Shown here one piece after another: positions 54,831 to 63,058 of a DNA stretch of 64,000 bases. The DNA is taken from assembly GCF_010820665.1 (NCBI RefSeq), contig NZ_JAAIKC010000013.1:62001-126000 (forward strand), in the 5' to 3' direction. Positions within the stretch are counted from its first letter, which is position 1. Each line of letters begins with the position of its first letter. Source of the stretch: Paenibacillus sp. SYP-B3998. GTDB taxonomy: Bacteria; Bacillota; Bacilli; Paenibacillales; NBRC-103111. Below the pieces are notes generated by a model, which searched no databases, was not told where the DNA came from, and saw only the letters and a program-made list of their open reading frames with translations. The translations under genes and the position numbers were made by a program.

Positions 54831-55010
54831 ATGGAAGGAAAGCAATTCGACCAAGTATTGATCGATGTTATAAAAGCGCATATTACGGAGTTTCACTTAC
54901 CGCCTCCAGCAGTCATTCATGCATCTTGGGTGAAGATGAAGGAAATACTTATGAAGAATTCTATGCATGTCTCAATTGAAATAACTAACCATTCTGAGTA
55001 CAGTATTTAA
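54831..55010 (+). CDS. Small ORF of unknown function
   Basis: About 59 codons (MEGKQFDQVL...). AGGG lies about ten bases upstream, so expression is possible. No signal peptide or known motif; amphipathic in part (VIKAHITEFHL). It follows the repeat pair downstream of the pheromone gene. Could be a real small protein or a chance frame. Confidence 0.35.
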   Translation: MEGKQFDQVLIDVIKAHITEFHLPPPAVIHASWVKMKEILMKNSMHVSIEITNHSEYSI

Positions 55011-55030
55011 TACGACGATATCCCTGCAAA

Positions 55031-55162
55031 AGAACTTCGATTTATCTCTTGTTCGGCATTGCGCTAGTGGCGACGATGTCTTTTTCTGTTATCATGAATA
55101 ATTTCACATTTGACGTGAAAAGCATTCCCCTAACGATAGACTCCTTATATGGAGGCCCCCAA
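55031..55162 (+). pseudogene. Fragment resembling a 5TM/LytS-type sensor domain
   Basis: One frame reads LLFGIALVATMSFSVIMNNF then FDVKSIPLTIDSLYGGP, which recalls the D-(L/V)-(R/K)-x-(I/V)-P-x-x-x-x-x-LYGGP block of 5TM sensor domains in LytS-like and diguanylate cyclase proteins. It has no start with a ribosome binding site, and the similarity stops after GGP. The rest of the domain is absent. Confidence 0.35.
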
Positions 55163-55423
55163 TGTCTCGATCCTTCTGTACGCCAACGTAAACTTGTACA
55201 CGTTTTTTGTGGGAAGCCCCAATCAAATCGTGTATATCTTTGTATGAATACGTACATTGTGTTAATCCTCTGGTTTATCAAAAAAACTCAATCATCGTTA
55301 TTAAACAGTAAAAAGCGATTAGAGCGACGCAGGATGGCGCTCAGGCTTTGGACAACGGCATGTTTTTCAAGGTAATGATACCGATTTTAGTGTTGATCTC
55401 GAACAACGTGCCTTCTTCCAATT
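55163..55423. other. Gene-poor debris
   Basis: No complete gene. A minus frame (55341-55432) reads AKELEEGTLFEINTKIGI and looks protein-like, but I cannot assign it. It may be the end of another decayed gene. Confidence 0.4.
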
Positions 55424-55460
55424 CTTTGGCGTTTCTTTCGTCACGAAAGAAACGCCAAAG
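55424..55460. repeat. Perfect 17-bp inverted repeat
   Basis: CTTTGGCGTTTCTTTCG, three-base centre TCA, CGAAAGAAACGCCAAAG. It lies just before the transketolase remnant. There is no T run, so it is not a plain terminator. It could be a mobile-element scar, or a REP-like element. Confidence 0.75.
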
Positions 55461-55474
55461 CCAATTTTGGCTAA

Positions 55475-55774
55475 GTGAGCTTAGCGCTTGACGTACAGAA
55501 ATTGTTGACGCAAGATGGAGTATAGGCACGTGTTATTTCAATGCCAAGCCGAGAGCTGTTCGAGCAGCAGTCTATTGTCGCTCCGTAGGTAAAGGCTAAT
55601 GTGGTCATTGAGATGGCCTATCCCACTGGATGGGAAGAGCTTACAGACGGCGATAGTTTTGTCGTTGGCATTCGCAAGTTTGGCGCATCCGCCAAGGCGG
55701 ATAAAGTCATCCGTGAGTATGGTTTCACAGCAGAAGCGATCGTACAACAAATCAAGATGAAGTATTTCCAATAA
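55475..55774 (+). pseudogene. Transketolase C-terminal remnant
   Basis: One continuous frame of 100 codons reads VSLALDVQKLLTQDGV-stop-ARVISMPSRELFEQQ, then IVAP-stop-VKANVVIEMAYPTGWEE, and ends FGASAKADKVIREYGFTAEA followed by 12 residues and TAA. This is the C-terminal domain of transketolase. Two amber codons (55523-55525, 55586-55588) interrupt it, and the upstream three-quarters of the enzyme are missing. The gap to transaldolase is 33 bp, so it was probably part of a pentose-phosphate operon. Confidence 0.8.
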
Positions 55775-55807
55775 TCATCCATCATGGGGAAAAGGTAGGG
55801 ATACGAG

Positions 55808-56464
55808 ATGAAATTGTTTATCGACACAGCTAATGTAGAGGAAATTCGCAAGGCCCACGAGTTAGGCGTTGTCGCAGGTGTGACAACGAATCCTTCGTTG
55901 ATTGCTAAAGAAGGAAGAGACTTTTTTGAAACGGTGAAAGAGATTATTTCCATCGTCGGCGATGTGCCGATTAGTGCAGAAGTCATTTCACTCAAAGCGG
56001 ACGAAATGGTAGAGCAAGGAAAGAAGCTGGCAGAACTCGGTTCGAACGTAGTTATTAAGCTTCCGATGACACTGGATGGACTCAAAGCGACGAGTGTGTT
56101 TAGCAAGTTGGGAATCCCAACGAACGTTACCTTGATTTTCACTTCCACGCAGGCGCTTCTTGCAGCGCGCGCAGGAGCGACTTACGTTTCACCTTTCATA
56201 GGGCGATTGGATGATATTAACCAAGTTGGGATCAATCTCATCAAAGAGATCAGCCAAATTTTCCAAGTTCACGGTATCAAATCCGAAATTATCTCGGCTA
56301 GCGTACGTCACTCTGCTCACGTAATAGAAGCAGCGCTTGCAGGGTCACATATTGCAACTGTGCCTTATAAAGTCATTGAGTCCATGAGCAAGCATCCTTT
56401 GACAGATGCGGGTATTGAACGCTTTTTAGCAGATTGGGAAGGCGCTAAGCAAAGTAGCTTCTAA
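55808..56464 (+). CDS. tal: Transaldolase, small (TalC/Fsa-like) type
   Basis: 218 aa, family of B. subtilis transaldolase and E. coli fructose-6-phosphate aldolase. It begins [13 protein letters not shown], has [15 protein letters not shown], and the Schiff-base Lys84 in [21 protein letters not shown] motif is present ([13 protein letters not shown]). The non-oxidative pentose phosphate step transfers a dihydroxyacetone unit between sugar phosphates. It follows the transketolase remnant directly. Confidence 0.92.
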   Translation: MKLFIDTANVEEIRKAHELGVVAGVTTNPSLIAKEGRDFFETVKEIISIVGDVPISAEVISLKADEMVEQGKKLAELGSNVVIKLPMTLDGLKATSVFSKLGIPTNVTLIFTSTQALLAARAGATYVSPFIGRLDDINQVGINLIKEISQIFQVHGIKSEIISASVRHSAHVIEAALAGSHIATVPYKVIESMSKHPLTDAGIERFLADWEGAKQSSF

Positions 56465-56647
56465 ACGTAAAAGCCATTAACAAGCATAGGAACAAGGAAT
56501 GCTCTGTTTGACTGTTAGCGCAGCCAGGCAGGGCTTTTTCGTGCATATGGTGCTTGCAGGAGGGATTGCTGGAGTAGCTCAAGGCGAATCAATCAGGTAA
56601 TATTATAGGTAAGAGGATTACTACCATTTAAAGAGAGGGTTTTTACC

Positions 56648-57139
56648 ATGATTATTAGCGACATCCGGAACTACGAGCAAGAACGTCATCTGTGGCCACC
56701 TGCGGTCCAAAGAGGCATCGATTATATTTTATCCCACAGTTTGGGAGAGGCAGAGTTAGGGAGATATCCGCTTGAAGGAGAGGGTGGCGACCTCATGTTT
56801 GCCAATGTACAGGAAAGTGTGACGCGTCCGACCCATGAGCAGATGCCGGAATCCCATGCGGTCTATACCGATATTCAATTTCTAGTAAGTGGTGAAGAAA
56901 GACTTTGTTTCTATAAGCTGCATGATGATGTCAAAGTGGTACAAAATAATTTTGAGTCGCATGATATCGCTTTTTACGAGTTGGCCGATACGCAGCTTGA
57001 AACCGACATTATTTTAAAACCGGGCATGTTCGCAGTCTGCTTTCCTTCCGACATTCACCGACCGAACTGTTCTGTTACTGCAGAAACAACGAACAAAAAA
57101 ATTGTCGTCAAAATTCATAAGGATCTGCTGAAGCTGTAG
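56648..57139 (+). CDS. YhcH/YjgK/YiaL family protein
   Basis: 163 aa, DUF386/YhcH family cupin-like protein, associated with sugar acid and sialic acid metabolism in other bacteria. Motifs are GDLMFANVQESVTR, ESHAVYTDIQFLVSGEE, ILKPGMFAVCFPSDIHRPN and VVKIHKDLL. The His and Glu residues in these form a probable metal site. AGAGAGGG precedes the ATG. Monocistronic, ending before a bidirectional terminator. Confidence 0.88.
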   Translation: MIISDIRNYEQERHLWPPAVQRGIDYILSHSLGEAELGRYPLEGEGGDLMFANVQESVTRPTHEQMPESHAVYTDIQFLVSGEERLCFYKLHDDVKVVQNNFESHDIAFYELADTQLETDIILKPGMFAVCFPSDIHRPNCSVTAETTNKKIVVKIHKDLLKL

Positions 57140-57316
57140 AATCCCCAACCGAAACTTTCTAAAGCCATTTCTTTTGATTTGAAGATCAAAGCACGTACCC
57201 TGCTGATTGAGGGCGGTACCATTGTACGGGGGCTGCCCCCAGTTGACGGTGTGAACTGAAATTTTTGAATGGTAGAACATGCGGATTCAAATATTCGCTG
57301 TTCACATAACGCTATA

Positions 57317-57369
57317 AAGCATAAAAAAAACGTTAGGGTTTTTGAATCACCTTAACGTTTTTTATGCTT
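57317..57369. terminator. Bidirectional terminator between yhcH-like and MATE genes
   Basis: AAGCATAAAAAAAACGTTAGG pairs with CCTTAACGTTTTTTATGCTT apart from small bulges. Long A and T tracts on opposite strands. Confidence 0.85.
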
Positions 57370-57372
57370 GTT

Positions 57373-58758
57373 TCATGTTCCCATCATTCGCGCTTTTTTC
57401 CAATTACCGAATCGATAGTACAGCACATTCAGCGTTGCGGCAACGGTGAAGCTGAGCGGGAAGGTCCACCAGATCGCATCTAATCCGTACGTATGCCCAA
57501 TATATGTCGCAAGGGGAATTCGTACGATTAACAGAGCAATGAAGGAAACGACCAACGGGAATACGACGGCCCCAGACGATCTGACAACACCAGCAACAAC
57601 ATTGAATATACCGAAAATAATGAACGACCACAGTGTAATATTGTTAATGTGTACGCCAATGTCAATGGCTCTGCCATCCGTAGGAAGGAAGAGGCCCACA
57701 GTTTCACGGTTAAACAAGTGAAGGATGCCAACAAGCAGTCCAGTTAAAATAATGTTAATGCTTACCCCCGACCAAGTGATTCGGTTGACACGATTCCATT
57801 TACCTGCGCCAATATTTTGTGCAGCCATCGAGGTAACAGCACCGCCGATAGCCATTGCTGGCATTTGAACATAGCTTGAAATTTGCATCGCCACGCCGAA
57901 AGCGGCAGTCGATTCTGATCCGAAGGAATTGACCAAATGAATAAGAAATAAGTTGCTCAGCGATACAACCACCATATTCAACCCCATTGGCAATCCCTTC
58001 TGAATTAACGTGCGGATAATCGTCCAGTTCAGTCGAAGCAGGTGGGTGTCAGATCGGGTGATACGCAGAAAGTATTTTTTTCGATAAAGATAAAGTATTA
58101 GCAAAACGAAGCTGACCAGTTGAGCGATAAAGGTGGCGACAGCCGAACCGGAGATCCCCATTTTCGGAAATGGCCCCATTCCATGAATCAACAGCGGATT
58201 GAGCACAACATCGAGGGCGGCAGACAGCAGTAAGAAATAAAAAGGCGTCTTTGCATCTCCCGATCCTCGCAAAATAGCCATAATCAAATTGAAGCCAAAC
58301 ATAAACGGAACACCTGCAAACATAATGCGGGTATAGGAAACTGCGAGATCCTTCACATCAGCAGGTGTATTCATCCAATCCAAAATCGTAGCTGAAAAGA
58401 AAAAGCCAATAAGAGAGACAATAATAGAAAGAACGAAGAAAAAAACAGTGCTTGTACCCACGACTTTTTTCGCTTCGCCAACCTTTTTTGCGCCTAGATT
58501 TTGGCCGATGAGAATAACGGCAGCCATCGCAATTCCGAATATAGCGCTTATCAAAAAAAACATGATAAGGTTGGCGTTAGAAGTAGCGGCAAGAGCGCCC
58601 TCTCCAAGAAATTTGCCAATCCAAATGGAATTGATTGAGCCGTTCAATGTTTGCAGCACATTACCTAGAAGAATCGGTAAAGAAAATAAGAATAGCGTCT
58701 TTGCAATAGGGCCTTCTGTTAAAGAAGGCCGTGCTTTCTTCAGATCGTTTCCACTCAT
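57373..58758 (-). CDS. MATE family efflux transporter
   Basis: 461 aa, twelve TM segments in two similar halves. The starting block LPILLGNVLQTLNGSINSIW and the second-half TAAFGVAMQISSYVQMPAMA are characteristic of MatE domains. Multidrug or toxin export coupled to an ion gradient is expected. AAGGAGAGC precedes the ATG. The C-terminal tail is short and basic. Confidence 0.9.
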   Translation of the reverse strand: MSGNDLKKARPSLTEGPIAKTLFLFSLPILLGNVLQTLNGSINSIWIGKFLGEGALAATSNANLIMFFLISAIFGIAMAAVILIGQNLGAKKVGEAKKVVGTSTVFFFVLSIIVSLIGFFFSATILDWMNTPADVKDLAVSYTRIMFAGVPFMFGFNLIMAILRGSGDAKTPFYFLLLSAALDVVLNPLLIHGMGPFPKMGISGSAVATFIAQLVSFVLLILYLYRKKYFLRITRSDTHLLRLNWTIIRTLIQKGLPMGLNMVVVSLSNLFLIHLVNSFGSESTAAFGVAMQISSYVQMPAMAIGGAVTSMAAQNIGAGKWNRVNRITWSGVSINIILTGLLVGILHLFNRETVGLFLPTDGRAIDIGVHINNITLWSFIIFGIFNVVAGVVRSSGAVVFPLVVSFIALLIVRIPLATYIGHTYGLDAIWWTFPLSFTVAATLNVLYYRFGNWKKARMMGT

Positions 58759-58821
58759 GTAGCTCTCCTTATCGTCGCAAAATGCGAAAATTTTTCTATA
58801 AGGAGTATATCAGTTTTCATC

Positions 58822-59124
58822 CTATTTCAGAAATTGTTGCTCCTTCCGAAGTCGGCCATCCAAAACAAATGGTCCGAATGGGAGGAAGGCGGCGATGACA
58901 GCGATCACCACGCGTTTTAGCGGCCAACGGTGAGTGAGGGTAACCACAGCAACAGCAATCAGATATAAGACGAATAGGACGCCGTGAGCCATTCCGAATA
59001 GGCGTACAGCCTGTGGGAGATCCATAAAGTATTTGAGCGGCATAGCGATGCCAAGCAGCAGGAGGAAGGAACAGCCCTCCGCTAGACCGACATAGTGCAG
59101 GAATTTTAAAGAACGTTTAAGCAT
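58822..59124 (-). CDS. DUF3817 membrane protein
   Basis: 100 aa, three hydrophobic helices. LKFLHYVGLAEGCSFLLLLG with MPLKYFMDLPQAVRLFGMAH and FLPFGPFVLDGRL match DUF3817 (YdzA-like). AAGGGG lies 9 bases before the ATG; the TTG three codons earlier is not used. Function unknown. Confidence 0.85.
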   Translation of the reverse strand: MLKRSLKFLHYVGLAEGCSFLLLLGIAMPLKYFMDLPQAVRLFGMAHGVLFVLYLIAVAVVTLTHRWPLKRVVIAVIAAFLPFGPFVLDGRLRKEQQFLK

Positions 59125-59355
59125 CGTGTACAACCCCTTAAAAAGTAGATGTAAGTCAATTGCTATTAGTGTAGGACTGAATTATGTACTCTGTATGAAC
59201 AACAGGTTTCAAAATAGGGTATAGGCTTATTTTATTTAATCAATCTCAACTATTGGACACTCTCTCTTTTTTTTAGTACCATATTAATAGATAGCGATAT
59301 AGACTGTTATGTACGTCAATTCGCTTACAGGTTGTATGAGGTAGGGGGAATTCCG

Positions 59356-59736
59356 ATGCTTCGTCTTGGTGAAAAAATAATCGTGATTGCCGATAGTTTG
59401 GAACAGAATCTGCCTATTGGTCAATATGGATATATTATCGCTTATGATCGTAATGCGGATAACATTTTCGATTATGTTGTACGTGTGCCCAAAGATAATA
59501 AGCATTATTATGTGCCTGCGGAAGACATTGAGTTGGAAGAAGTTCTTCTTAGGCAGGAAGCGGATCGAATCGAAAAAGAAGCACTCCTTGATTACGCGTT
59601 AGCAACGAAAAATGAGGAGATGTTCCGCAAAATCATGAACGGAGATTCCTTGGAAGCCGTTCAGGTGGAACAGAACAAGGAAGTGCAATCGAGCGAAGAA
59701 TTTATTAAACAAATCGGCCTGAAGGCTTGGATTTAA
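59356..59736 (+). CDS. Small cytosolic protein with IDEAL-like region
   Basis: 126 aa. N-terminal SH3-like beta domain (LGEKIIVIADSLEQ, QYGYIIAYDRNAD, YYVPAEDIELEE), then a charged helix, and DYALATKNEEMFRKIMNG, similar to the IDEAL motif found in small Bacillales regulators. AGGGGGAATTCCG precedes the ATG. Function unknown. Confidence 0.7.
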   Translation: MLRLGEKIIVIADSLEQNLPIGQYGYIIAYDRNADNIFDYVVRVPKDNKHYYVPAEDIELEEVLLRQEADRIEKEALLDYALATKNEEMFRKIMNGDSLEAVQVEQNKEVQSSEEFIKQIGLKAWI

Positions 59737-59751
59737 TACATCCCTGTGAAG

Positions 59752-59787
59752 AAAACCCGTCTAGTATTCGTACTAGACGGGTTTTTC
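59752..59787 (+). terminator. Strong terminator with UUCG tetraloop
   Basis: AAAACCCGTCTAGTA, TTCG, TACTAGACGGGTTTT. Perfect 15-bp stem closed by a UUCG loop and followed by T residues. Confidence 0.92.
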
Positions 59788-59852
59788 TGTCTTCTGTTGC
59801 AACCTCTTTTTGTCTGTAAACAGAGAAATAGCAAAATCTTGCTTTTTTACTC

Positions 59853-59881
59853 TTGATAAAATTAGGAAAGGGTGGTATATT
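59853..59881 (+). promoter_or_regulatory. SigA-type promoter of the tetR export operon
   Basis: TTGATA (59853-59858), 17-bp spacer, TATATT (59876-59881), about 50 bp before the TetR start. Confidence 0.75.
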
Positions 59882-59930
59882 AATTTCCGAACATAAAACT
59901 AAAATAGTATTTCAGTTCTGAGGTGCGATG

Positions 59931-60500
59931 ATGGATCCGAAAAAGTTGATGATTATGGAATCTGCTAAAAAATCTTTTTCGCTGTTTGGGTATAAAGGGA
60001 CAACGATGGATCAGATCGCTAAAATCGCAGGTGTCGGAAAAGCGACGATCTATACGTTTTTTGCTAATAAAGAAGAGCTGCTTCATGAAATTGTTCAGTC
60101 ATTGGTTGCTGAAATGAAGGCAGTGGCTGAGAAGTCAATAACGGAAGGCACAACGCCCTTCGAAAAAATTCATGGCGCTATCTACGGCATTCTTGTTTTC
60201 CGCAAAGAGCATGAGCTTTTCATTAGGCTTGCGCATGAAGTTCATCAATATGGAAGCCAAGTCACGCTGGATGCGATGGCCAGCATTGAAACTGAAGTTG
60301 TTCATTTTATGAGCCAGCATATTGGGCGGGCTATACATAATGGAACGATGAAGGCATGCGATCCGAAGATGACAGCCTTTATTATGTTTAAACTTTATGT
60401 GGCTCTGGTGTTTGACTGGGAGAAACAAAACACGCCTTTAACGAATGAGCGGATCTCCGAGTTATTGCAGCTATACTTTGGTAATTTTTTAAGCGTATAA
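59931..60500 (+). CDS. TetR-family regulator of the export operon
   Basis: 189 aa. HTH near the N-terminus: TTMDQIAKIAGVGKATIYTF, preceded by FSLFGYKG. The C-terminal ligand-binding domain is helical. GAGGTG lies 5 bases before the ATG at 59931 (2 bases before the adjacent ATG at 59928, which is less likely). It is the first gene of a transcript with the HlyD-like, ABC-2 and TolC-like genes, and probably represses it. Confidence 0.88.
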   Translation: MDPKKLMIMESAKKSFSLFGYKGTTMDQIAKIAGVGKATIYTFFANKEELLHEIVQSLVAEMKAVAEKSITEGTTPFEKIHGAIYGILVFRKEHELFIRLAHEVHQYGSQVTLDAMASIETEVVHFMSQHIGRAIHNGTMKACDPKMTAFIMFKLYVALVFDWEKQNTPLTNERISELLQLYFGNFLSV

Positions 60501-60526
60501 CTATTTATTTTAACGGGGGAAAAGTC

Positions 60527-61801
60527 ATGAAATTTATTCGACCTATTATTTACTCAGCGATGGCCGTAGTCATCGGCACGAGCGCTTTTCTTTTAACATC
60601 CAAGCAAGCGATCAGTCAAACGGATCCAGCGAATCAGCTTCATCCAACAGCTTATATTGAAACGAATGAAGTCAGCGCCAGCTTCAAGGTAGGCGGCAGA
60701 GTAACCGAAGTACTTGTAAAAGAAGGAGAGCCAGTTAAAAAAGGCCAAGTGCTTGCCCGCCTCCAAAGCACAGAAATAGAAGCGAAGGTTGCTCAAGCTA
60801 AAGCGGCCGTATCGCTGGCGCAAGGCAAAATTGCCGAGGCTCAGGGGGCAACGGCAACGGCGGAAGCGAAGAAGCAGCAGGGTATCGCCGGAGTGAATGT
60901 AACTGCTGATACTGCCGAGCAGCAGGTGGCTCAAGCTCAAGCTGCTGTTAGTGCCGCTCAAGCTAAAGTGGATGGCCTGCATAACGGCGCGCGTCCCGAA
61001 GAGAAGAAGCAAGCAGAGATACAGTTCAAAGCAGCATCAGATGTATACGCGATTGCCGAACAGAATTTAAATCGAATGAACGCGATGCTCGAACAAGGGC
61101 TTGTCGCACAAGCCGATGTGGATAAAGTCAAAGTGAGCTATCAAGAAGCGAAGACGAAGCGTGATTTAGCTGAACAGCAGTTGAACATGGCTAACCAAGG
61201 TCCTCGGGAGGAAGAAATTCGTGGGGCGGAAGCATTATTGGAGCAAGCGAAAGCAGCGGTGAAGCTCGCTGAAGCGAACCGCGCGACGGTACTGGTGAGA
61301 CAAGGCGATGTAACCGCGGCTGCAGCAGCCGTTCAACAAGCGGAGGGGGCGATTATGTCGGCCCAATCCGGTGAACAGCAAGCCAAGGCTGCACAGCTGG
61401 AAGCTGAAACGTACTTGAGCTATACAGAATTGCTCGCTCCAACAGATGGCGTGGTCCTTTCTCAATCAGCGCAAGCTGGTGAGCTGGTAGGTTCCGGGTT
61501 CCCTGTATTTTCAATGGAATCCACAGAGAAACGATGGGTTAAATTTTATTTACCAGAAACAGCCGTAGCTGGACTTAAAGTAGGCAACAAAATTAACATG
61601 TCTCTGCTTTCTACGGGAGAAAAGGTGGAAGGTGTTGTTTCCATCGTAGCGGCTGCGCCGGATTTTGCTATCAAAAAGGCGACGCAAACTTCAGGTGAAA
61701 CGGATATTCGTTCATTTGGGATCAAGGTTGAACTTAACAAGCTGCCCGATAGTGCGACAACAGGCATGACGCTCCAATGGATCGGAAAAACGGAAGGGTG
61801 A
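60527..61801 (+). CDS. HlyD-family membrane fusion protein
   Basis: 424 aa. An N-terminal TM anchor (AMAVVIGTSAFLLTS) is followed by a biotinyl-lipoyl-like half (GGRVTEVLVKEGEPVKKGQV), long alpha-hairpin coiled coils rich in Ala/Gln/Lys, the second lipoyl half (SYTELLAPTDGVVLSQS) and a beta-barrel domain. In Gram-positives such proteins couple inner-membrane exporters to the wall side. GGGGGAAAAG precedes the ATG. Its stop overlaps the next ATG. Confidence 0.9.
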   Translation: MKFIRPIIYSAMAVVIGTSAFLLTSKQAISQTDPANQLHPTAYIETNEVSASFKVGGRVTEVLVKEGEPVKKGQVLARLQSTEIEAKVAQAKAAVSLAQGKIAEAQGATATAEAKKQQGIAGVNVTADTAEQQVAQAQAAVSAAQAKVDGLHNGARPEEKKQAEIQFKAASDVYAIAEQNLNRMNAMLEQGLVAQADVDKVKVSYQEAKTKRDLAEQQLNMANQGPREEEIRGAEALLEQAKAAVKLAEANRATVLVRQGDVTAAAAAVQQAEGAIMSAQSGEQQAKAAQLEAETYLSYTELLAPTDGVVLSQSAQAGELVGSGFPVFSMESTEKRWVKFYLPETAVAGLKVGNKINMSLLSTGEKVEGVVSIVAAAPDFAIKKATQTSGETDIRSFGIKVELNKLPDSATTGMTLQWIGKTEG

Positions 61802-63030
61802 TGAAGGAGATGGATCTTCGGATTGGCAAGCTAATTACAGAAGAATGGACGCACATTCTGAAGGACCGACGTCTTTTTGCCATCTTGTTCTTCGTTCCGA
61901 TCATGTACACCGTACTCTTCGGTTCCATCTATGTGCACCACAAAGTGACCGAAATGGATACCGTCATAATCGATGAAGACCAAAGTCCGCTTAGCCGTCA
62001 AATTATTCAAGCGTTCGAACAGAGCGAATCGTTTCAAATCATCAAGGAATATCATTCCGAGGAAGATGTCAAACGTGCTTTATCCAGTGGGGAAGCGAAG
62101 GTTGGGCTGATTATTCCTTCCAACTTCGAGGCCAAACTGAAGCATGGCGAAACGCTGCCATTGTTGACCCTTATTGATGGCAGCAATATGATGATTTCGA
62201 ATTCAGCTACGAAGGGGGCAAACGAGGTCATTACCACGTTCAGCATGGGCTATTCGCAGAAGAAACTCCAAATGCAGCAAGGTCTTCAAAGCGAACAAGT
62301 CATGAACACGTTATCTCCAATCCCATATCGTTACCGAATTATGTATAATTCAGCGTTCAACTACAGTGATTTTATGCTCTACGGTCTTGTAGGTGCAATT
62401 TTACAGCAAGTTTTATTTCTCGGTATTGCCTTAACGATTACGAGAGAGAAAGATGCTGGTACTTGGCAGCGGTTCGAAGCCTGGAAACGAAATCCATGGC
62501 GCATTGCCTATACGAAGACAGCTCCTTATTTCTTAATTAACTTGTTTAACACAGCGGTCACTTTTGTAATTGCTCTGTATGCGTTTGGAGCGCCAATGAA
62601 TGGGAGCCTGCTTATTGGGCTCGGTGTTATCCTCAGCTTTACGTTCGCAGTCAGCGGTATCGGCTACCTAATCAGTTTGTTCTCAAGCAATCAGCTTGGT
62701 GCTACGCAGACAGCGATGTTGATTGCCGTGCCTTCCTTCATGCTCTCGGGTTTTACTTGGCCATTTGAAGCTATGCCCAAAGCTTTACAAGTGTTCGGTC
62801 ATTTGCTTCCGCTCACTTATTTCTTAGATGGCGTGCGCAATATTTTCATCAAGGGAAATGATATGTCTGTCGTTTGGCATGATTGCGTCTCCTTAATTTT
62901 AACGGGCGCTCTCACCTATTTCATCGCCATGCTGTTAACGCGTTTTGTTGTGTTCTCCAAGAAAAAGACGCAAGAAGCCGCTGACAGCACGAAACCAGCT
63001 CTTCATTCAGGAACGAATATTTCGGTATAA
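61801..63030 (+). CDS. ABC-2 type export permease
   Basis: 409 aa. A TM helix near residues 25-45 is followed by a large extracellular domain (to about 190), then five TM helices (FMLYGLVGAILQQVLFLGIA, PYFLINLFNTAVTFVIALYA, etc.). It resembles YhhJ/YadH ABC-2 permeases paired with HlyD proteins. The ATG overlaps the TGA of the HlyD gene (ATGA-like), so translation is coupled. No ATPase gene is in the window; it may follow after the TolC-like gene. Confidence 0.85.
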   Translation: MKEMDLRIGKLITEEWTHILKDRRLFAILFFVPIMYTVLFGSIYVHHKVTEMDTVIIDEDQSPLSRQIIQAFEQSESFQIIKEYHSEEDVKRALSSGEAKVGLIIPSNFEAKLKHGETLPLLTLIDGSNMMISNSATKGANEVITTFSMGYSQKKLQMQQGLQSEQVMNTLSPIPYRYRIMYNSAFNYSDFMLYGLVGAILQQVLFLGIALTITREKDAGTWQRFEAWKRNPWRIAYTKTAPYFLINLFNTAVTFVIALYAFGAPMNGSLLIGLGVILSFTFAVSGIGYLISLFSSNQLGATQTAMLIAVPSFMLSGFTWPFEAMPKALQVFGHLLPLTYFLDGVRNIFIKGNDMSVVWHDCVSLILTGALTYFIAMLLTRFVVFSKKKTQEAADSTKPALHSGTNISV

Positions 63031-63058
63031 TTTGGATTTCAGAAAGGATGCGATTATC

